NCBI GenBank assembly: GCA_945787595.1
Contig: CALZJV010000269.1
Location: 1 to 10,368, forward strand
Direction: 5' to 3'
DNA length: 10,368 nucleotides
From: an uncultured Desulfobacterales bacterium
Lineage (GTDB): Bacteria; Desulfobacterota; Desulfobacteria; Desulfobacterales; JAFDCJ01
Below are positions 6,101 to 10,368 of the stretch, one piece after another. The notes below the pieces were generated by a model that was not told where the DNA came from, ran no database searches, and saw only the letters and a list, made by a program, of their open reading frames with translations. The first letter of the stretch is position 1. Each line of letters starts with the position of its first letter. The translations under genes were made by a program, and so were the position numbers.

Positions 6101-7180
6101 TTATTGCAAGCTCATGTTTAAAAGCTTTTCTGCAAGCATTAAATTTGTTTGACTGTTTTTCAACGAAATTCGGATAAAACAATTCGAAAGTCCCTTGAAA
6201 TTCGAGCAATTTCTAATAAGTATTCTCTCATCTAACAAAGTTTGGCAGATCGCATCGGCCGTATGCCGGTTAACCAACTTGGCAAGCATAAAAGAAGTCG
6301 TGCTCGCAAAAAGCTTTATACCTGTGACATCGCTGAGTTTTTCAGTGAATCGTTTTTTTTCCCTTTCTATTAGTTCGTGGGTTCGGTCAATGAAAGCGTT
6401 TACTTCAGCCTTATTTTCCATCAGATAGTGTACGGCTAGCTGGGCGAGGGCATTAACGTTCCAGGGGAGGGAATATCGTGTGAGTGTTTCAATCACATTT
6501 TCAGATGCGATGATGAACCCGATCCGTAAGCCGGAAATCCTGAAAATTTTTGACATGGAATTTAAAATAATGACGTTTGACAGGCTGCTGCCTATCATAC
6601 TTTCATGATCGCCGGAACTTACAAAGGGCAGGTAAGATTCGTCGATTACAAAATAGGTGTCCGGGAAGGCTCTGCAAAGCGACTCCATTTCTGCAGCTGT
6701 ATAGAAAGCACCTGTCGGATTGTTGGGATTGCAGATAAAAACTGTATCGAACCCTTTGACCTGCTTTTTTATCAGATTAATATCCGCTTTAAATCCCTGG
6801 GATTCCTGGGCGATCAAATACTCGCAAGGGATGTTGTGCATGCGGCATGCATCCGCATAATCTGCATAGGTCGGTCCAATGATCAGTGCTCTTTTGGTTG
6901 CAAGGGCTAGTGGTATCGTGTAAATAAATTGCGTAGATCCGTTGCCGGCCAGGACAGTTGCAGGATCGACGCAATAGCGATCAGCAAAAGAAAGTACAAG
7001 TAAGTTGGAGTCGACTTCCGGCAAAGCTGTGATGGCGTTTAAGTTTTCTTTGAGGAAATTTACTAAGCCGGGCGGAGGACCCAACGGATTCACATTGCTG
7101 CTCATATCAATAATTTCAGAAGGTGCGCATCCGAGTCTGTGTGCGATATCATAGATATTTCCGCCGTGGCCATTTAACAT
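6101..7180 (-). CDS. cobD: CobD-like L-threonine-O-3-phosphate decarboxylase (class I/II PLP aminotransferase fold)
   Basis: PLP enzyme of 359 residues, the usual CobD length. It would make (R)-1-amino-2-propanol phosphate, the linker of the cobalamin nucleotide loop. The N-terminus NGHGGNIYDIAHRLG and the segment DMSSNVNPLGPP (25-36) are characteristic of CobD rather than histidinol-phosphate aminotransferase. Fold I residues are present: GNGSTQ (79-84, cofactor phosphate), NPNNPTG (151-157), VIDESY (178-183, D180 to the pyridine nitrogen), SMSKIFRISGLRIGF with Schiff-base K211, and carboxylate-binding R337 in CFIRISL. The ATG at 7180 is preferred over 7195 because GGAG lies about eight bases upstream and the protein then starts at the conserved end. 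It follows cbiL on the same strand after a 303-base repeat-rich gap, so B12 riboswitch control through readthrough is possible. HisC-type activity is the main alternative. Confidence 0.82.
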   Translation of the reverse strand: MLNGHGGNIYDIAHRLGCAPSEIIDMSSNVNPLGPPPGLVNFLKENLNAITALPEVDSNLLVLSFADRYCVDPATVLAGNGSTQFIYTIPLALATKRALIIGPTYADYADACRMHNIPCEYLIAQESQGFKADINLIKKQVKGFDTVFICNPNNPTGAFYTAAEMESLCRAFPDTYFVIDESYLPFVSSGDHESMIGSSLSNVIILNSMSKIFRISGLRIGFIIASENVIETLTRYSLPWNVNALAQLAVHYLMENKAEVNAFIDRTHELIEREKKRFTEKLSDVTGIKLFASTTSFMLAKLVNRHTADAICQTLLDERILIRNCSNFKGLSNCFIRISLKNSQTNLMLAEKLLNMSLQ

Positions 7181-7219
7181 GTATCGTCTCCGCATAAAAT
7201 CGCTAACAATTACATTTAC

Positions 7220-7316
7220 TTTGTCATATTCATCTTTGCTTCAGCCCCTTGCTATAACAGACTGATATAGCAGAATAAATGAATGCCTAAATTGACCTAA
7301 ATTGCTTAAAATGACT
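7220..7316 (-). repeat. Dispersed intergenic repeat, copy B (inverted relative to 4557-4653)
   Basis: The core 7245-7316, read on the minus strand, matches copy A at 62 of 72 bases; the outlying 8-mer atgacaaa (7227-7220 on the minus strand) keeps the same spacing as in copy A. It fills much of the 303-base gap between cbiL and cobD, which otherwise holds no gene. The pair in opposite orientation could form a long-range inverted repeat around 4.6-7.2 kb. Confidence 0.8.
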
Positions 7317-7372
7317 AAAATTAAGGAATCGCTACGCTCTATCTCTTTTTATAAAATTGATAGCATACCACA

Positions 7373-7412
7373 ATTTTAGCTCATTTTAGTTCATTTTAAA
7401 TTTTAGCTCATT
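7373..7412. repeat. Triplet of 13-bp direct repeats ATTTTAG(C/T)TCATT
   Basis: Three copies lie at 7373-7385, 7383-7395 and 7400-7412; the outer two are identical and the middle one differs by one base. A related sequence in the opposite orientation occurs near 7308-7322 (taaaatgactaaaatt) and could pair with the triplet across about 50 bases. They adjoin repeat copy B and may be part of the same element. Function is unknown; a protein-binding array or a repeat edge are possible. Confidence 0.6.
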
Positions 7413-7483
7413 CCCTCAATTAAATGTAAAACTTTTTGAAATTCGAATAAAATATTCTGCTCTGATAATGTAACGAAGAAGAA

Positions 7484-8287
7484 TCACATTGACTCAGTAA
7501 ATTCCAGCACTGGCTCCGCATGTTGTCGGTGATGCCGATCTATTCTAAGTTCAGCCCTCAAAGGTGTTATCTTTTTCTTCTGCTTTGCAATGATAAGGGT
7601 CCAATAATTTGGAGGCCTGGCAGCGAATTCTTTAGGGTCAGTTACAATCTCCTCCCCTGGCAGTCCACATTTGGAAATTCCGACACAATCCTGGAATAAA
7701 TCGGTTTCATCCACGGCAGAGATGATATCTTTGACATTCCGATATGCCTTCAGGAAAACCACGGTTTCCGGCTTACAGGACAATTGTCTCAGACGGTCGC
7801 CGCCTTTGACACCCGAGGTAACCAACAGTGACTCTTCACCTTCCACCAGCGGTGTGTTCAAGCGAGCTGCGGCGGCCTGGTATGAAGTGATACCGGGAAT
7901 GCTTTCTATCGTTATATAGGGTGCTGAGGCTTTGATATGTTTTAGGATATAGCCATAGGTGGAATAGGTCATCGAATCCCCAACTGTTAAAAAAGCCGCA
8001 TCTTTGCCCTGTATCAATTCATTGATAATTATGCCTGCATTTTCAGCCCATGACTTCCGAGTTTCTTTCTCATCTTTAGTCATGGGGAAAGAGAGCATCC
8101 TTATGGTAGTGGTTTCCGGGATATGAGGTTTGGCAATGTTGACAGCCAGACTGTGGTTGTTTTTGGTGGATGCCGCTGCAAAAACGACCTGCACCCGGTT
8201 TAATATTTTTGCTGACTTGAGCGTGATCAATTCGGGATCACCGGGACCAACCCCGATGCCATATAGAGTTCCTATTTTTTTATTCAT
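7484..8287 (-). CDS. cbiL: Precorrin-2 / cobalt-precorrin-2 C20-methyltransferase
   Basis: SAM-dependent methyltransferase of corrin ring synthesis that methylates C20 of (cobalt-)precorrin-2; 267 residues. The start motif YGIGVGPGDPELITLKSA (9-26) is the tetrapyrrole methylase glycine-rich loop. GDSMTYSTYGYI (103-114) and ESIPGITSYQAAAARL (128-143) are typical of the C20 enzyme. Residue 105 is S where many relatives have P. The family is usually about 230-245 residues; here a polar tail from about 240 (RIDRHHRQHAEPVLEF) adds roughly 25 residues. AAAGGGG precedes the ATG by a normal distance. It is the first recognisable gene behind a cobalamin riboswitch, so it should be repressed by adenosylcobalamin. 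The anaerobic name cbiL is used because the setting suggests an anaerobe; cobI would be the aerobic name. Confidence 0.92.
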   Translation of the reverse strand: MNKKIGTLYGIGVGPGDPELITLKSAKILNRVQVVFAAASTKNNHSLAVNIAKPHIPETTTIRMLSFPMTKDEKETRKSWAENAGIIINELIQGKDAAFLTVGDSMTYSTYGYILKHIKASAPYITIESIPGITSYQAAAARLNTPLVEGEESLLVTSGVKGGDRLRQLSCKPETVVFLKAYRNVKDIISAVDETDLFQDCVGISKCGLPGEEIVTDPKEFAARPPNYWTLIIAKQKKKITPLRAELRIDRHHRQHAEPVLEFTESM

Positions 8288-8347
8288 GATATCCCCTTTC
8301 TAATTTGATCTTGGGAATGCCGGTGGAGTCGCCTGGTTCGGCATCTT

Positions 8348-8470
8348 TTATTTCCAGTAGCCATCTTTGATCAATAAAATTGAATTGTGGCCATGCGGGC
8401 AAAGCCTTTCGCGACAATCATCATTAAATTTCACCTCCTTTTCCGGCAAATTTTGAACTCCGGCTGCCAT
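8348..8470 (-). CDS. Possible 40-residue protein between riboswitch terminator and cbiL
   Basis: This short frame starts just after the riboswitch terminator with ATG (8470) behind GGGGAAAAT, and reads MAAGVQNLPEKEVKFNDD then CRERLCPHGHNSILLIKDG to a TAA. Two Cys and two His in the second half could suggest metal binding, but no family is recognised. A much stronger ribosome binding site (AAAAGGAGGTG) lies inside it and points to an ATGATG at 8424-8419 in another frame. That frame gives 17 codons, then a TGA (8371-8373), and if read through would end with an ATGA overlap on cbiL. Either frame could be a leader peptide, or the region may be a decayed gene. Confidence 0.25.
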   Translation of the reverse strand: MAAGVQNLPEKEVKFNDDCRERLCPHGHNSILLIKDGYWK

Positions 8471-8479
8471 ATTTTCCCC

Positions 8480-8517
8480 AAAAAAAATCCCCGACTCTAA
8501 ATACAGAGCCCGGGGAT
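8480..8517 (-). terminator. Rho-independent terminator, riboswitch expression platform
   Basis: Minus-strand hairpin ATCCCCG / CGGGGAT with an inner CTCT/AGAG stem and loop GTATTT, followed by a run of T at 8487-8480. It lies about 60 bases after the B12 box and before cbiL. GGGGGAT at 8538-8532 can pair with ATCCCC of the terminator's 5' arm, a plausible antiterminator. This arrangement suggests transcriptional control by cobalamin. Confidence 0.85.
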
Positions 8518-8575
8518 AAAGCCGTTTTCCCATCCCCCACAGAAGCAGTGAACGTACTTCTATGATGTATGGATC

Positions 8576-8766
8576 ACGTATCAGGCAGGTCTTCTGGCTT
8601 CCACGCCCTTTTAGCGGCCTTCCCATCTCGCTTTAACGGTACAGTGGCACGTCAAATGCTAAAAGCGTTCCTTTTCTCTTAAAAATGGAAAAGGCGAGGT
8701 TACAGCGGCGGTCCCGCTCCCGATTTTCACGGGATTCCCTGTTAGGCTTTAAAGCACCTAATACAC
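8576..8766 (-). ncRNA. Cobalamin (adenosylcobalamin) riboswitch
   Basis: Minus-strand aptamer of about 190 bases. Conserved blocks occur in order: TAGGTGC near the 5' end, AGGGAATCCCGTG, the core GGGACCGCCGCTGTAA, and the B12 box AGCCAGAAGACCTGCC at 8599-8584. The ends GTGTATTA (8766-8759) and TGATACGT (8583-8576) can form an 8-bp closing P1 stem with three wobbles. An intrinsic terminator follows and cbiL is the first clear gene downstream. It should shut down corrin synthesis when cobalamin is plentiful. Confidence 0.95.
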
Positions 8767-8807
8767 AGATTCTATTTTAATCTCCGGAGTATCGAATCCA
8801 GCGCCAA

Positions 8808-8858
8808 TTGCGCATGATACGCAACTCCAGACTTTTTATAAACAAATTTAAATTTGTT
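8808..8858. promoter_or_regulatory. Two palindromes upstream of the riboswitch (operator-like)
   Basis: At 8808-8824 is a near-perfect 17-base palindrome, TTGCG-cATgATa-CGCAA. At 8841-8858 is a perfect 18-base palindrome, AACAAATTTAAATTTGTT. Both lie 42-92 bases before the riboswitch 5' end, where the promoter of the cobalamin transcript should be. TAAAAT and TATAAA elements occur nearby, but no convincing -35 was found. They may bind regulators; the second may also be simple AT-rich symmetry. Confidence 0.4.
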
Positions 8859-8941
8859 CTACTAATTTGAGTCGCTATAAAAATATTTCTTTATTTTATT
8901 GTTTTCGACTTTCATCGTCTATTGATTTTGGAAACAAGCCT

Positions 8942-9421
8942 TCAGTCGCTGCCGGAAGCTTGGATTTTTAATTCGTTATATCGTACTTTTATGGGTTTTC
9001 TTTCCAGGATCATGCTGTAGCAAAGGCAAAATTTGGTCACGATATCCTTTGATAACGGTGTCTGGTAATGTCGCAGCCGCCCCAGCCAGCGACTGAGTCT
9101 TTGTCCGCGGATATAATCGGGTTGAAGTAAAAAATCTCTTTTGATGTCTGCCCGCAGCAACACAAAAAAAATCAGACAGGCAACAACGTAATGCTCCCAT
9201 TGATTATTTAGATCGCCCCAATAGATGTCCATACCCAATACCTTAAGCCAGGCTTCATCCGTCTCGGGGATATCGTCGATATGTTGATTTTGAATCAGTT
9301 CCTGACCCCAGGCATGAATTAAATGGTCTAGTTTATGAATCATTTTTTCTTGATCGAAAAAATCATCCGGATCAAAAACGATCTCACGGATATTTATATG
9401 GGACAGATCTTCTGAGTTCAT
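8942..9421 (-). CDS. Hypothetical protein translationally coupled to the DUF1638 gene
   Basis: A 159-residue protein whose family I do not recognise. It begins MNSEDLSHINIREIVFDPDD and is acidic at the N-terminus with several His (H8, H29, H33, H36). A tryptophan-rich middle (WLKVLGMDIYWGDLNNQWEH) is followed by one hydrophobic stretch, YVVACLIFFVLL (about 78-89), too short and isolated to be confident of a membrane anchor. The C-terminal half is basic (RGQRLSRWLGRLRHYQ). Its ATG (9421-9419) overlaps the stop of the upstream DUF1638 gene as ATGA, so the two proteins are probably made together and may interact. Codon use looks like its neighbours. It is followed by 175 bases before the riboswitch with no terminator seen. 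Confidence 0.75.
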   Translation of the reverse strand: MNSEDLSHINIREIVFDPDDFFDQEKMIHKLDHLIHAWGQELIQNQHIDDIPETDEAWLKVLGMDIYWGDLNNQWEHYVVACLIFFVLLRADIKRDFLLQPDYIRGQRLSRWLGRLRHYQTPLSKDIVTKFCLCYSMILERKPIKVRYNELKIQASGSD

Positions 9422-10194
9422 GCGCGTTCTTTTTCTCCCTGTAGATATTCTTTGGCAGACTCCCAGGTTTTTTCTAAAATATCCAGGGATCCCTGCAGCA
9501 GCTCGGTGCGAAAGCCGAATAGATGGTTAAACTCCGCAATATTATGCCTCATTTCCTCCACAGATAAAACCGGATTTGGAATTAACAACGATCTTTCGTA
9601 ATTGGACATCCCGAAGATTCGCCTGACGAACTCGGCATCAAATTTACCATATTCCATTTTAAACAGTTTTTTCCAGTGTCGGGTCCATCCCGGGATCATA
9701 AAAAAAGTTCCCGCCACCCGACATTGTTCACGATAATAACATTCGCGGCCCCCGATGATGAGACCGACGCAGTCATCAACGGGATGATCCTGATCCATCG
9801 GAATAAAGATAGGGATGCCGGCATCAGCCAGCAGTTCATGCGGTTTGTCCAGGGCATTGCCGCACAGACCATATCCCAGGACAATGGCATCCGCATAACG
9901 TCCCATATCTTTGGCTGCTTTAACAAGCCCATCTTGAAGATTGCGTTTTCGATTGTGCAGGGCCAACTCCATCACGCGCACCAACAACTCCAATCGATCA
10001 GGACAGTTTGCATCGAATTCTCTTAGAATGGGTACCCGTCTTGGAATTAAATCTAGTGACTCCAGCGCCGCTATCATTCCTAAAGAGTATCTATCCGCGA
10101 TAACCGTGACTCGGTCAACGTCCTTATCTTTTGAGAACAGATGTGCAAATTCCAATTCTAAAATTTCGCAGGTTATCACCCCCAGCACTGCCAT
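9418..10194 (-). CDS. DUF1638 domain-containing protein
   Basis: A 258-residue protein matching the DUF1638 pattern (PF07796). It has an N-terminal strand with a cysteine (MAVLGVITCEILELEF, C9), ADAIVLGYGLCGNAL (101-115), and IPMDQDHPVDDCVGLIIGG (131-149) with conserved His/Asp/Cys, followed by YYREQCR. C9, C111, C142, C152 and C158 could bind a metal or cofactor. The molecular function is not established. In methanogens and other anaerobes the family is often found beside corrinoid methyltransferase (MttB-like) and corrinoid protein genes, so a role in methyl-corrinoid metabolism is plausible but inferred. The ATG at 10194 has only a modest ribosome binding site, AAAGGGA. It overlaps the next gene by four bases (ATGA). 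Confidence 0.83.
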   Translation of the reverse strand: MAVLGVITCEILELEFAHLFSKDKDVDRVTVIADRYSLGMIAALESLDLIPRRVPILREFDANCPDRLELLVRVMELALHNRKRNLQDGLVKAAKDMGRYADAIVLGYGLCGNALDKPHELLADAGIPIFIPMDQDHPVDDCVGLIIGGRECYYREQCRVAGTFFMIPGWTRHWKKLFKMEYGKFDAEFVRRIFGMSNYERSLLIPNPVLSVEEMRHNIAEFNHLFGFRTELLQGSLDILEKTWESAKEYLQGEKERA

Positions 10195-10282
10195 TTTGAT
10201 TCCCTTTGATCGACAGTCTTGTTTAAAATTTAGGCGTAATAGTGCAGTGGCATTATGCTTTTTCCGAAGCAGTAAACTGATT

Positions 10283-10325
10283 GAACGTCGAACATCGAAC
10301 GTCCAACATCGAACGTCGAATATTG
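10283..10325 (+). repeat. Degenerate short tandem repeat (gaacgtc / gaacatc units)
   Basis: Units of 6-8 bases alternate: gaacgtc, gaacatc, gaacgtcc, aacatc, gaacgtc, gaatatt. This type of intergenic repeat recurs in many Desulfobacterota and other environmental genomes and yields spurious short frames rich in R, S, N and V. The 174 bases from 10195 to the window end hold no gene on either strand that I can support. Confidence 0.75.
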
Positions 10326-10368
10326 ATGACGCTACGCTTTATCGATTTTAAAACAAGCGAATCACGCT

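Noticed and set aside
8371..8373. TGA in the leader frame before cbiL as selenocysteine
   Set aside because: The sequence after it is not protein-like and no SECIS hairpin with a suitable loop distance was seen.
8348..8626. 92-codon minus frame as one protein
   Set aside because: Its first half lies in the B12 box and terminator of the riboswitch; only the part after the terminator could be coding.
8644..8658. Sigma-54-like TGGCAC-N5-ATGC on the plus strand
   Set aside because: It is inside the riboswitch aptamer, the downstream half does not match TTGCA, and no plus-strand gene follows.

Overview
The window looks like chromosomal DNA of an anaerobic, probably sulfate-reducing Desulfobacterota (Desulfobacterales-like) bacterium. 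This is an inference from gene content: a polar amino acid ABC transporter, corrin-ring genes behind a cobalamin riboswitch, DUF1638 and DUF169 proteins, a probable selenoprotein, and AT-rich dispersed intergenic repeats. No rRNA, tRNA, CRISPR array or recognisable transposase was seen.

Positions 1-3480, minus strand: a decaying polar amino acid uptake operon. In transcription order it holds the last third of a permease, an intact ATPase, an intact permease, a substrate-binding protein with a frameshift, a strong intercistronic hairpin, and a second permease running off the window. Two of its five genes are damaged, so the operon may no longer make a working importer.

Positions 3481-3801: a gene-free stretch with a candidate minus-strand promoter, a terminator-like hairpin and another stem-loop. 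It lies between the ABC operon and a divergent DUF169 gene (3802-4536, plus).

Positions 4557-7316: a segment bracketed by two inverted copies of an approximately 100-bp repeat. It holds a thioredoxin gene whose first active-site cysteine codon is an in-frame TGA (4894-4896), an antibiotic-biosynthesis-monooxygenase-fold protein, a small CPTC thioredoxin-fold protein, and a CobD-like PLP enzyme. The TGA gene is the most interesting item. Read through, it gives a 106-residue protein with a Sec-Gly-Phe-Cys motif, and a bacterial-type SECIS hairpin with a GGU loop begins 18 bases after the UGA.

Positions 7484-8766, minus strand: cbiL, preceded by a complete cobalamin riboswitch with B12 box and a riboswitch-type intrinsic terminator. 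cobD lies downstream on the same strand, beyond a repeat-filled gap. Together they indicate B12-repressed corrinoid synthesis.

Positions 8942-10194, minus strand: a DUF1638 gene and an unrecognised gene joined by an ATGA overlap. DUF1638 proteins often accompany corrinoid methyltransferase genes, which would suit the B12 context. The right edge carries a short degenerate tandem repeat.
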